The translations under genes and the position numbers were made by a program. A DNA stretch of 32,733 bases, taken from Piromyces finnis (Eukaryota > Neocallimastigomycota > Neocallimastigomycetes > Neocallimastigales > Neocallimastigaceae). The stretch is taken from NCBI GenBank assembly GCA_002104945.1, contig MCFH01000129.1, forward strand, positions 1 through 32,733. The letters are read 5' to 3'. Below, one piece after another: positions 13,523-25,600 of the stretch (position 1 is its first letter; each line of letters starts with the position of its first letter). The notes beneath the pieces are model-generated. The model made no database searches and had not been told where the DNA came from. It saw only the letters and a list, made by a program, of their open reading frames with translations.

Positions 13523-13578
13523 TAAATTATATTTATAAAAAATATATTATAAAAATATTTAGATTTTAAAAATAAAAA

Positions 13579-15411
13579 ATGTCTACGGTCAAAGAAATGA
13601 ATGAGATATTGGAGGAGTGTATATTGTAAGTGATATAATAAAAATAATAATATTTATAAAATAAAAATTTTAGAGATAATTTATCTCATTAAAAAACAGA
13701 ATTTGAAAAGTGAGAATAGTTTCATTATTAACTATTTTATTATTAATTATTTAATATTAATTTTTAGATCCATAAATCCAACAACACTCGCAAATATTAC
13801 CACATCTAAATTAAATGCATACTATCAAGATGTCCAATTAGATATGAGAAGAGTTGTTTTAGTTCAAAATCTTTTCAATGATATCTATAATAATTGGACA
13901 GAATATCAAATTCGTTATCAACATCATCAAAAACAATTGAAGCAAAAGAATAAAAGACAAAGTCAATCAAGATCATCAAGAAGAAGATCACAAGCTGCTG
14001 CTGCTAAAGCAAAACGTCTTAGTTCTGCTAATAAAGAAAATATAAGATTAAATGATAATACACCATCTACCGAAAAGAATAATAAAAGCATTAATAATAA
14101 AAATAATGATAATAAAAATGATAATGATATTCCATTAGGTGTTTTATTAAAGAATAAACAATCCTCTGAAAACATAAAGAATAAAGAAAATAACAGTGAT
14201 AACAATGAAAAAGAAGACAATCCTAAAAGAATTTCAAGCCAAGATTATAGTCAACAAAATAGTGTTAAGGATTATAATCAACAACAAACTCAATCTCATC
14301 CATCCCAAGTAAATCAACAACAACAACAACAACAACCATCATTACAACAACAGTCATATTCTTCTCAATCATCCATGTCTCAAATTCAAGCATCTTCAAT
14401 TAGTTCTAGTCAACAGTCAATTTCTAATGATGTTCAACAACAACCACAACAAACACAACAAATACCAAATGGAATGTATCAACAACAGCAACAACAACCA
14501 CAACAAACACAACAAATACCAAATGGAATATATCAACAACAGCAACAACAGCCACAACAAACACAACAAATACCAAATGGAATGTATCAAAGTAATGAAG
14601 ATATTGTATATGATTCATATGTTGAAGACCTTAATGAAACCTCTCAATCATCTGATTCCGAATCTATGTCTTCTCCAGAAGATGAAAAGTTATACAAGAA
14701 TAACCTTAATACTGCTTTATTAAATTCAAATAATGGTTATATTAGCAGTGATTATGAAACAGAAGATTCTGAAGATGACTATGCTAGTAATTATGAAAGC
14801 GATTATGAAAAGATTAATACTAATAACCTAGCCTTTAACAATGGAATTAATAATTACAATCAACAAGAACCATACACTAATAATTACGATCAACAAGAAT
14901 CATATACCAATAATTACAGTCAACAAGAGCCTTACATTAATAATTACATGCAACAACAATCTCAAATACCAAATGATGATGGTAAAGAATTACGAAAGCA
15001 AAGATCATTTAGTGAAAGCCACATTGATGTAATGAATCCTACTGATAATAGAAATAATGAAGTAAAGTATAATAGAAAAGCTTCTGTTCCAAATCTTACA
15101 ATTAATACTTCCTTTAACGAACAAGATTCTGCTACAGCGGTTAATGATGCCAATAATTCTTATGTTATTAAGTCATATTCTATTCCACCAACAACAGAAA
15201 ATGCTTCTGGTAATGAAGCCACTTTACTTAATACTTCTGTTCAATCTCAAAATATTAACAGTCAATCCACTAATTTATTCATACCACCATTTGAATTAAA
15301 TGAAAATAACAGTATAATTTCACCAATCAAATTCTCATGGATGACAACCGATAGTGAAGAAGAAAGCGATCATAATGAAGAAAAGAATGGAAAACACTTT
15401 AATGAATATTC

Positions 15412-15461
<50 letters not shown>

Positions 15462-17281
15462 TAAATAGTATAAGTAATACTGATTCATCAATTCCACCAC
15501 CAACTAGAAATATTTCATTAAACCATTCTCTTCCAATTGTTCAAAATAACAATGTCAATAGTGATAATGGCTATGACAACATTAATAGTTCAGATAATTA
15601 TCTTAATAATAACAATCAATTCTCAACCCTTGAAAATTATGTTGTTAGATATCCATATTACGATGACAATGAAGAAGATAACTTCTTTAATAAAAATAAT
15701 TATTTATACAAACCACAAATTCATTTGGAAAAACAACAAATTGGTCAATTAGAACAATTACAATCCCAAATCCAACCAGAATACAAGGAACAAATCCAAC
15801 AATTACAACAACAACAAGAACAGTTAGTTATCAACACTAACCAAAACGAATTATTATCTGTACCAAAGTCAAAGGCATCACCAAGAAAGTCACCAAAGGT
15901 TCCAAAGATTATTATTCCAAAGGTTCAACCACCAGAAACTAAACTTATGAGTGATTATGCTGATGTTATGGATATTGTTTCCTTAATTCCAACCATTTTA
16001 GGAGAAAACATTGATATTCCTCCTGAACAATCTCCAATTCGTCAACATTTTGTTGCTCCATCACCAACATCAAAATCTGTACCAATTACTCCATTGTCTG
16101 AACAAATTAATGTTACCTCCAAACGTCACAATGAATACATTAAGAAGAAGGAAGTCACTTCATTAAAGAGACGTTCTTCATTAAAATACGAAAGTTACCA
16201 TGGATACGATGAATCTACTAATGATGGTTCTCCAGCCATTGTTTACTCTAATCCAGATACCAGTTGTAGTTTTAAAAGAAGTAGTAGTAACGGTAGTAGT
16301 CGTTTATCCATTAATACCGACGCACAACCCAAACAAACTATTAATAAAGCAAAATCACCTTTAGGTCTCAATGCTCCAATATTACCAATGATGATGGATT
16401 CCACTACAGCAGCTATGCTCGAAACTCATGGCAATTCACTTCTTTTACAACAAGATCATCCATCGATGAACAACACTTCTAATAATATGATGAATATGAG
16501 TTTCTCTGAAGGTGTTACCAATAAAATGAACCTTGGAAATACTGGTTCATCAGAGTTACAAGATACTTCATTTACTAACATATTACCAAGAAAGGCCGAT
16601 AATAGACGTCATACCGTAATGAGTGAAAATATGGAACTTAATGGTGAGAAGCGTGAAAGACGTCATCGTTCTAGAAGACATTCCCATTCTCGTCATAGAA
16701 GTATGCGTCCGGAAGGAGGTGAAGGAGGTGACCGTGAACGTCGTGAAAGAAGACATTCTAGACGTCCAGATGAAACAGAAAGTGAACGCCGTGAAAGACA
16801 TAGAAGATCTCGTCGTCCAATAACTATTATTGATGAAAATGGTTTAGAAAAGGTTGTTTATAAACGTCGTCATCATCACCATCGTTCTAGTCGTTATGTC
16901 GAAGGGGAAGCAGGTGGTGAAGAAAGGCCAGAAAAGCCAAGTTCTTCTTCTAGTCATAGACATTCTCGTCATAGACAATCCGTTGCTGTTGGAGAACAAC
17001 AACAACATCGTCATCATTCTCATTCTCATAGTCGTCTCAGATCTAAGCATCAATCTATAGCTCCAAGCAATGCTAGCCCATCCTTGGACTATTCAATCGG
17101 AGGAAATTCATTTAGTTTAGAAACAAGATCATTATCTGAAGTACCACCACCAAAATATAATACTAATCCTAATATCAATAACAATGCTTCCACTACCATA
17201 AATAACAATTCAACCAACCTACCTACACAAGAAATAAACGATTTCTTTGATAATATATTTAAGCTTAACTGGTCATTGTAA
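13579..17281 (+). CDS. Hypothetical 1186-aa low-complexity protein (poly-Gln, poly-Asn, His/Arg-rich)
   Basis: Exon 1 (13579-13625) codes for the first 15 residues. A GTAAGT...TTTTTAG intron (13626-13767) joins it to exon 2 (13768-17281), giving 1186 aa. Starting inside the intron at a later in-frame ATG would add a spurious hydrophobic leader. Residues about 1-65 look ordered and helical (LNAYYQDVQLDMRRVVLVQ, FNDIYNNWTEYQIRYQHH). The rest is low complexity: Lys/Arg/Ser and Asn blocks, poly-Gln with a repeated QQIPNGMYQ unit, NNYxQQEPYT repeats, acidic Ser clusters, 14 Asn, PRKSPKVPKIIIPKVQPPE, and a His/Arg/Ser-rich tail with a GGEGGDRERRERR-type segment. I do not recognise the family. A scaffold or nucleic-acid-associated protein is a guess. 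The stop codon overlaps a GTAAGT, so a further 3' exon cannot be excluded. Confidence 0.8.
14438..14590 (+). repeat. 54-bp coding tandem repeat, nearly 3 copies
   Basis: Copies at 14438-14491, 14492-14545 and 14546-14590 code for an 18-residue unit, QQPQQTQQIPNGMYQQQQ. They differ by single bases (Met/Ile change, CAA/CAG), which suggests recent expansion. Confidence 0.9.
14849..14959 (+). repeat. 30-bp coding repeat (NNYxQQEPYT), about 3.7 copies
   Basis: Units start at 14849, 14879, 14909 and 14939. Each codes for Asn-Asn-Tyr-x-Gln-Gln-Glu-Pro/Ser-Tyr-Thr/Ile, and the last one is partial. Confidence 0.85.
15416..15457 (+). repeat. (AAT)14 coding for 14 asparagines
   Basis: A pure AAT run in frame within the 1186-aa protein gene. 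It is a microsatellite likely to vary in length between strains. Confidence 0.95.
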
Positions 17282-17617
17282 GTTTAATTAGCAAGGATAT
17301 ATATATGTTATTATCAATATAAAAGAAAAAGAATATAAGTAATGATGGGTATACCTTTATAACAAAATTAAAAGAGATAAATATATATTATATTCATCCA
17401 TAGATAATATATACTATTTATAATTTATAATTACATACTACCTACCTATATACATATAATAAATATAAATATTATTATCTATCAAGGTATTATAAAAAAT
17501 AATGTATTAACGCTATTTTCAATCCTTTTTTTTTTAAAAAACGTTTTTTTTATAAAAAATTTCATTATTTTTGATACTCAAAACATAAATAAAACAAATA
17601 AACAAAACCAAAAAGAG

Positions 17618-17696
<79 letters not shown>

Positions 17697-17711
17697 ATAC
17701 ATAAATAAATA
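17618..17711. repeat. (AAAT)n microsatellite
   Basis: About 23 nearly perfect AAAT units, with one T-to-C change near 17700. Confidence 0.95.
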
Positions 17712-17890
17712 ATTTATAATAAAATAAATATATAATAAAATAAATAAATAAATTAAAAAATAAAATAAAAATAAAATAATATTACTTTTTGTAATAATAA
17801 AATAGAAGAAAAAGATATATAAATAATAAAAGATATTTGTATAACACAAACAATTAATAAATATTTATTTTTTTTAACATACTTTTTTTT

Positions 17891-17908
17891 TTCTTTTCTT
17901 TCTTTATT

Positions 17909-17943
<35 letters not shown>

Positions 17944-17963
17944 AAATAAATAAATAAATAAAA

Positions 17964-18002
<39 letters not shown>

Positions 18003-18199
18003 AAAATAAATAAATAAAATAAATAAATAAATAAATAAATAAAATAAATAAAATAAATAAAATAAATAAAATAAATAAAATAAATAAATAAATAAATAAA
18101 ATAAATAAATAAATAAATAAAATAAATAAAATAAATAAAATAAATAAAATAAATAAAATAAATAAATAAATAAATAAAATAAATAAATAAATAAATAAT
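17891..18199. repeat. Compound (CTTT)n / (AAAT)n / (AAAT)AAAAT satellite
   Basis: A pyrimidine (CTTT)n tract (about 17891-17942) turns abruptly into about 255 bp of AAAT units. These are interrupted in a patterned way by AAAAT units, giving 9-bp and longer higher-order periods. Confidence 0.92.
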
Positions 18200-18518
18200 A
18201 CCAATGATTAATGCCTAAAAATATTTTAAAATTAAAATATTTATTATGTATATGCAATACAGAAGAAAGAATTAAATATTATAAGCATATATTATATCTC
18301 TACATACAAAAATATTTCTTTATATGATTTTTCATAAACACTATAAATAAAATACGTTATATGTTATATGGCGATAAACACAAATTATTAATTATATTTT
18401 TTAATCTATTTGTTATGAACTCATAATTACAGATAAAATTATATAAACTATCTAGATAATGAAATACTATATATATATTGATAAAAATATAATATATATA
18501 TTATATTTTTAATGTAGT

Positions 18519-21500
18519 TTATGTTGAGATGTATTCTACATAAGATTCTGGTATTAAACCAATACGACCATTTGTTTCATTTTTAACCTAATGATAATAA
18601 TTAAAAAAAAAAATAAATTAAAATTTATTTACCTATATTGTTTTTTTTTATTAAAAATAAATTTCTAATTATTATATTTACCTTTATCCATCCTGGTTCA
18701 GAATTTTCAATAAAAGTAACAATATCATTATGAGTTACTGTTAATTCTTCATCCATTTGACCAGTATAATCATATATAACCTTTGCTTGCTTTATTACCT
18801 CCATAAATGGTGAACTATAATCATTATTTGATGTAGTATAGTTTCCTTCTTTTTTATCTGATGAATTAGAAGGAACTAAATAATTTGCTGGTACTAAACC
18901 TGTACCAGACGAACAAGAAACCTTTATCCATCCGTCTCCTTTATCTTTAGATAAAAATATTTATAGTGATATATACAAAATAATATTTATTAAATAAACG
19001 ACTTTTTTTTATATTTAAATTTTTTTTTTTTTATATACCTGGTTCTATTATAGTAACTTCTTCACCCGCATGTAGATCAACCTCATCATTTATTTGTTTT
19101 GTGTAGTCATAAGCCGCTATCATGGTTGGTAAATCAATTTGAAGATCACTTGAGCTAGAGAATGGGTTAGCACCTAGGTTTTTTTTTTTATAAAATAATT
19201 GTAAATATGATTTTTTTTAAAATAAAAAAAAATTTTTTTTTTTAAATATTATATATATATACTATCTAAAACATCATCATCATCATCGTCGGTATCATCT
19301 TCCAAGAATGGATTTTTAGTTTTTGATGTTGGTTGAACACCTTTTTTTATAAAATATAGGATAAAAATATAGTGATTTTTTTTTTTTTTTTGGTATTATA
19401 AGTTATTTAAATAGGCCATTTTTTTTTCGAATATTTTAAATAAATTATAGAATTAGATATACTTTTTGATGAATAAGTTGATAATTGAGACACTGTAACT
19501 GAAGTTGGTATAGTCGATATACTTTCTAATAATTTATAATATTGATAATGTATATATATGTATATATATATATATAAAGAAAAACTTTAATTTATTTATT
19601 ATATATAATATAATTATAATCATATATTATTAGTATTATTGAACTTTTTTCGGAAGAAGGGTATGAAGAAATTGTTGCTCTTTTGTTTTTTGGCAACTTT
19701 TGTTTAGTACAGTTTGGTGGAACATTTAATTCACATTTAAGGTGACATGAATAACCACATTCACGACAGGATAAACCTTTTCTCCATAAAGATTCACCAC
19801 AACATGAACATACAGTTTGTTTTATAAAGTTTTTATTTTTGAAATTATGTGGAATGATTTCCATTTCAGTACCACCTATAGCTTCTGAAATTGCATTGAT
19901 TTGAACTTCACATTTTAATTCCTCTAATTGTAAAAGTGCTATTTCTTTTTTAGCATCAACAACCTTTTGATAAATTTCATTTGGATCACCAAATGAAGGA
20001 GTTGCTTTATATGTTTGATAGACACTATTTATTCCTTCTAATTCTTTATTCTTTGAATTAATATCATCTTTAATGATACTCAGATTTTGTTGTAATTTTA
20101 ATGATGTATTCCTAAGGAATGTTATCGCATTTATATCCTTTGTATATATATCCCCTGTTGTTTTCCATAATGGAATGGTGGCAAAGGTTTTAACTTCCGG
20201 TGATTTCCATTCCTTTTTATTATATTGGATAAATAAAGCAATATCGTTTGATAAATCTATTTTATTACTATAGTCTACAGTTTTGTTATTAGTGGATTTT
20301 AATTTTTCCATTAATTCATTTTCACTATCTAAATAATCTTTACAAATTGATTTGTAATATTCTACAAGTGATTCGTGCAATTCTTGCATATTCTTTATAT
20401 ATATATATTAAGTTATATATTAGTTTTTTTTTTGCATGCTTTGTAATATCATTTGAATTTTATAATAGTTTTCTTTTCAAAAATTTATTTCTTATTTCAT
20501 ATTTACTACTACATACGTCAAGAACATTTTTATTTTCCACATTAACTAATTTATCATTATAGGCGTTAGCAACTTTAATTGATAATATATACATATTCTG
20601 AAAATAATTAAAATTATAGTTAAAAAAAATTATTTAATTTTAATATTTTAAATTTATTGAGGTTTCCTTTTTAAATATATCCATAACCATATTACCATTT
20701 TATTATTCATATCAATTATATTTTGATCATAGATTTTTTTAGACTGTTAGATATTTATTTAAAGAAATTTTAATATTTTATCCAATAAAATATAGTAATT
20801 TTGTGAATAGTTATTATTATTTTATTTTATTTTTATTTACTTTTTCATCTTCATTTTTTTCAATTTTTTTTTTCATTGCATCTGTATTGTTACACGCTTC
20901 ACGAAATTTGGTTTCATTCTTCGGTTATATATATATATATATATATTATATTAATATAATATTTTCATTTTTTTTTAATTTATTTAATTCAATTTATAAT
21001 ACGTAAATCTAATAAATTTATAATATTACTTTATCGGCTTCCGTACACATGTTTGTAATTTCAGTATTAATTCTTGATGAATAATCCAAATGCTTGTATA
21101 AATATAATATAATATATAAATATATATATTATAAATTTATTTTTATTATTATTATATATATTATGTTAGAGGTACCTTTTTTCTTATTTCTTCTTTTTTT
21201 ACTACGGATAATTTTATATTTTCTGATAAAGAATTTAATTTTTCAACATAATCATTTCTATCTTTTATACTTTCTTCGAATTTTTTTAAAAATTTATCAT
21301 AAGATTTTTGAAAGGTTGAACTATATTAATGTTTAAAAAAAAAAAAAAAAAAAAAAAAGAAAATTAAAAAGTTTTTCTTAAAAAGGAATTTTATTTTGAA
21401 TGGCATTTTTTTTTGTTTAATCCCATTCTTTTTATAATTGTTTTTATTTTAAGGTTTACTCTATATTAAAAAATATTTACTTTTTTGGAATGACTGTATC

Positions 21501-21920
21501 ACCATTTGGTAATTTTACACTTCCTACAGTTAGGGTTAATCCTCTTTTATCATTCTTTTGAGAACATTTTTTTTGTAAGTTTTCTAATTTATGAATATAA
21601 TCTTTTTCTATGCTAATTCTTTCTTTAATTGTATCTCTGTTTTAAAAAAAATAATAAAAAAAAGTGTATTTTAATTAATATTTATTTAATAGATTGCATT
21701 ATTCTATAGTTAAAAAAAATATTTTTTTATTTTATTTTATATATTACCGAAATTCTTGTATAAATGCTAAATCTTTGATTAGAAGTAGAAAAAAAATTAT
21801 TTAATATATAAATTCTTTTAATTCATGTTATATGTTGCTTATAATTAAATTTATTAATTTACCATTTATAAGGTATGAATTTACTGCTTGAATATCTTGA
21901 AGTTCACTTCCAAAACTCAT
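18519..21920 (-). CDS. BZZ1: BZZ1-like F-BAR / C1 / SH3-SH3 protein
   Basis: Fourteen exons: 21920-21863, 21772-21748, 21636-21481, 21320-21176, 21092-21030, 20918-20841, 20743-20696, 20597-20517, 20392-19645, 19525-19463, 19340-19263, 19173-19039, 18944-18682 and 18587-18519. They join in frame to 669 aa (yeast Bzz1 is about 630). Residues 1 to about 280 form an F-BAR-like helical region (start MSFGSELQDIQAVNSYL). Residues 400-446 are a C1 zinc finger, H-X12-C-X2-C-X10-C-X2-C-X4-H-X2-C-X7-C. Two SH3 domains follow, about 533-582 (AAYDYTKQINDEVDL, GLVPANYL) and about 612-667 (VIYDYTGQMDEEL, GLIPESYV). This order is that of fungal Bzz1, a membrane-curving protein that binds Las17/WASP and promotes Arp2/3 actin assembly at endocytic sites. 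The intron after the C1 domain needs an odd GTTCAA donor. Confidence 0.93.
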
Positions 21921-22683
21921 GATTTAGATTAGATCATAAAACGATTTTATTATTATTATTATTATTATTTATTTTTAAAATTTCAAAATAATTAAGGATA
22001 AATAATTTTGAAAAAAGTATTAAAATGAAATTGTGTTTTTTATCTCTTTTTTTATTTAGAAAAAAAAAAAACAAGATAATAGCTTAAATTTTTTTTTAAA
22101 AAAAAAAGCTAATAAATCTATAAAGAATTATTTAAATATGAAATATTAAATAGTTTATATAAATAATTTTATATCTTATTAATCGTTCTTAAAAAATAAT
22201 AAAAAATGACTTTGGATTTCATTATTCTTATTTCAATTAACATATTAATTCTTTTTTTCTACTGTCATTTTATTATATTTTAAAGTTTCGGACTTTTAAA
22301 CTTTAAAATAAGTTTTTTATCCCCTTTACTTTTATGAAAAAGTGCTAATAAAATATTTGATTTTAAAATTTAAAAAAATTTAAAAGTTTATTAATATATA
22401 ATTAAATAAATATTAATATTGAGTATGGATTATGTATAATGATTTTAAAAGCTATACACTAAACCTTAATATATATATATTTTCCCTTTTTTTATTTAAT
22501 ATTTTTTAGTACTTTTTTTTTTTTTTTATAAATTTTTTTTATATTCAAATTTTAAAAAATCGAGAAAATTAAATGAAAATCTAAAATAAAAGATATATAT
22601 GTTTTGATATTAATTTATTGAAATATTACAGTATTTTTATTTTTTTTTTTTTGTTAAGAGATATATAAAGGTAGATATACATT
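21921..22683. other. Divergent promoter region, BZZ1-like / EFCAB5-like genes
   Basis: About 760 bp between two divergent starts. An (ATT)n run follows the BZZ1-like start at about 21950-21969. A T-rich tract (about 22634-22652) and ATATATAAAG (22661-22670) lie just upstream of the ATG at 22684. The latter is a possible TATA-like element but too close to be certain. No gene is seen. Confidence 0.5.
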
Positions 22684-25600
22684 ATGGATACTGATATCAG
22701 TAATGAATCAGAATCTTATGATGAAAACCTTGAGGAAGAATTAAAAATAGAAGAAGAAAATGGAAGTGTAAATTATGATGATCAAATAAACTTAATATCG
22801 CTAGTATCAGATGAATCTCTTAAAGAAGAAAAAATAAAATCAGGAAAAAATAGTATTGATAATATAGATTTAAAAGATGATCAATTAAATAATAATATTC
22901 GAAATGAATCAACACCATCAAAAGAAATTTCATTGGAAAATAAAGAGGAAGATTATAAATGGAGTGAACATTCATTACAAGGTTCCAATCTTTCAAATAG
23001 TTTACATGAACGAGAAGTTGATATAGATGAAGGTGATATTGTATTAAAGTCAATAAATGGTATTAAAAAAGATGAAAATGGTTTTATCATGAATTCAAGT
23101 GAATCAAAAAAATCAAAAAAATCACTTTACGGTAGTGGATATTTTGGTAGTAATAGTCAAATTGCAAGAAGTAATAAAGAATTATATAAAAATATTGTTC
23201 AGAAAAGATATCCACTAGGAAATAAAAATTATGAAGTAAAACCTCGTACTCCTATTACTGAAGAAACAATACCATCAGAAGTTAAAGCACAAGAAATATA
23301 TGAAGAACAACAAAGTTCATTTTCAAAAGGTACTATTCATTATCATTTACAAGACCCTGTAGAATCACAAAATTTTCCAAATAAAAGAGAGAAAGTTAGG
23401 TATATTGAATGTAATATGTTTAATTCTAAATCTTCTGTAATACTGGATAAACTTACGGATGATACAATTAAGAAAAAAAGTGATCGATGGTTATGTTCAT
23501 CTTATTTAAATAATGAAAAATATAAAAAAAACTTTGATGTTGATATAAATAATCTTTCAGTTCAAGTTCTAGCACAGGAATTTTTAACAAATGAAAAAGT
23601 TGACTTGGAAACTAGAGCATACCTTTTAGAATCCGTTTTTCCAATTCTCTGTGTTAGTTTAGAAAAATTATTAATGGAAATTGATAGAAGAAAAATTATT
23701 GAAAATGATGAAAAACCTTCTGAATTTGTTGTAGAACGTGATCATAATGCAATACCAAGAGATGTTCCATTTGATTCTATAAATTGGTTAGGTAAAATGT
23801 TTATTTTTAAAAAATAATATATAATAACTTTTAATATAATTAAAAGAAAATCTAAAAAAAAAGTGGAATTATTATTGAATATTTTTTTAAAAAATTTTTT
23901 ATGTATTAATGTTTAATAATTTTTAAAAAAAATATTATTTTGATACTCAATATTTTATGCCAATAATATATATAAATTTTAAAATTTCAGCTCAATATCT
24001 CTATCGTAATAATCCTAAATATTCAAATTTTACCGATGCTACATCAACACCATATCTTAAATCTATTAAATCAGTGTTGACAACATTGAAAGCAAAATTA
24101 TTTGAAATGGATGTTAATAAAAAGGCATTTGAACGTGCAGATGAACTAGCCAAAAAAAGAGAAGAAGAACGACAACAAAAAATTATGGAAGCACTATATA
24201 TTGAAAAGAAAAAAACTTATAGTAATTTATTATCATCTCTTTATAAGCAATGGGTGAGAAAAAAGTGGAGAAAAGAAAGTGACTTATATTTAACACAATT
24301 CGAAATTGTAAATATTTATTAACATAATATTGTTTTTGTAATGTTATATATTCTAATAGTATAAAATTGTATATATATTTCGTTAGAAAAAAAAATAATA
24401 AAGATATTTATTTCTTTTTTTAATTTTTTAATAAATAACAATAGATTGATTGTTTTAAAACTATTTATTCAACTTATGAGCCTTCAAAGGATTCAGATGA
24501 TTTTAAAGAAAAAATGGATAAATTAATTCAGAGTATTATTGTTGAATTTGACACTATAATCAACAAAAGTAAAGATAATAAGGAAAATAATGATGACCTT
24601 AAAATCGAAGAAATAGATGAACCAGTAGAAAATAATAAAGATAATATAAATGAACAAGATAATAATAATACTAACAATGCTGAGAATAAGACTGTGGCAA
24701 ATACTGAAACGAATAGTAATGAAAATATTAATGGAAATAATAACAATATCAATATTTCAAATGATGGTGAAATAAATGATGAAAATAAAAATTTAATTAA
24801 AGAGAATGATGAAAATCATATCATTCAAAATGAAACTGAAAATATAAAAGAAGATAATAAAGATAAAAATAATGTTTCTGAAAATAAAGATCAAATAAGC
24901 TTAGAAAATAATTCATCTTTAAAAGAAACCCAAAATAAATCTGATAACAATAATGAAAATTGTAAAGAGCTTCATATTTCACAAGAAGATTTTATAGATA
25001 TCATTCTAAATAATATAATGGAGTGGAAAATTGAAGATGTTTCTCAATTACTTTCTTTAATCATTGAAAATGCAAAATTAGAAGAAACTGAAATGAATAG
25101 AATATATGAAATTATTTGTAAACTTCCAGGACTTTTACTTCTTGGAAATGATTGGAAAAAATTTATTGAAAGTAATTATGAAAAATTAGAATTACCATTA
25201 TATTTTGTAGATAATAAAGATAATGAAAAAAGGACAAATTCTTCAGATGGAGAAGAGGAAGAGACTAAAAATGATAATATAATAGAAGATCAAATCAATA
25301 TTAATGATGATAGCTTTGGTATAAATGAAATTAAATCGTTAGAACTTCGAAGAAATATAAAAATAATTGATGATATTTGTACAATAATTATATCTGAACA
25401 TAATGATAAAAAGGAAAATAATGACGATAATACTGATGATAATGTGGAGGCTGAAAAAACAGCAACAACCAATAACAATATATATGATGATATTAATGAT
25501 GAAAAAGAAAAAGAAATATTTAATATTACCCCACTATTTAATAAATCTGTAGAGAGACTCATTGATTATTTGAAATATAATAAAATTAATATAAAAGAGT

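Larger units (their letters stand above)
8862..13578. other. Long intergenic region, no supported gene
   Basis: About 4.7 kb, almost all A/T, with poly-A and poly-T runs (for example 9132-9157, 9458-9477 and 10491-10513). It holds a 15-bp perfect hairpin (11332-11371), a 12-bp inverted repeat (11720-11763), an (AAT)n run near 11137-11160, and isolated splice-like signals near 9562-9653. No reading frame longer than chance is coupled to them. The last part (from about 12500) is A-rich on the plus strand and is probably the leader of the 1186-aa gene. Confidence 0.5.
17282..18518. other. Intergenic region dominated by simple repeats
   Basis: It lies between the convergent 1186-aa gene (plus) and the BZZ1-like gene (minus). 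It is filled by AAAT and TTTC microsatellites, listed separately. Long frames through it on the minus strand, reading Leu-Phe-Ile-Tyr, are repeat artefacts. No gene is supported. Confidence 0.7.

Noticed and set aside
16583-17060. Overlapping ORFs on both strands within the His/Arg-rich tail of the 1186-aa gene
   Set aside because: They are shadow frames of a G+C-richer coding exon, whose own frame is open for 3.5 kb.
17565-18257. Overlapping minus-strand ORFs of 94-117 aa with Leu-Phe-Ile-Tyr repeats resembling membrane proteins
   Set aside because: They are translations of AAAT and TTTC microsatellites in several frames, with no codon or domain signal.
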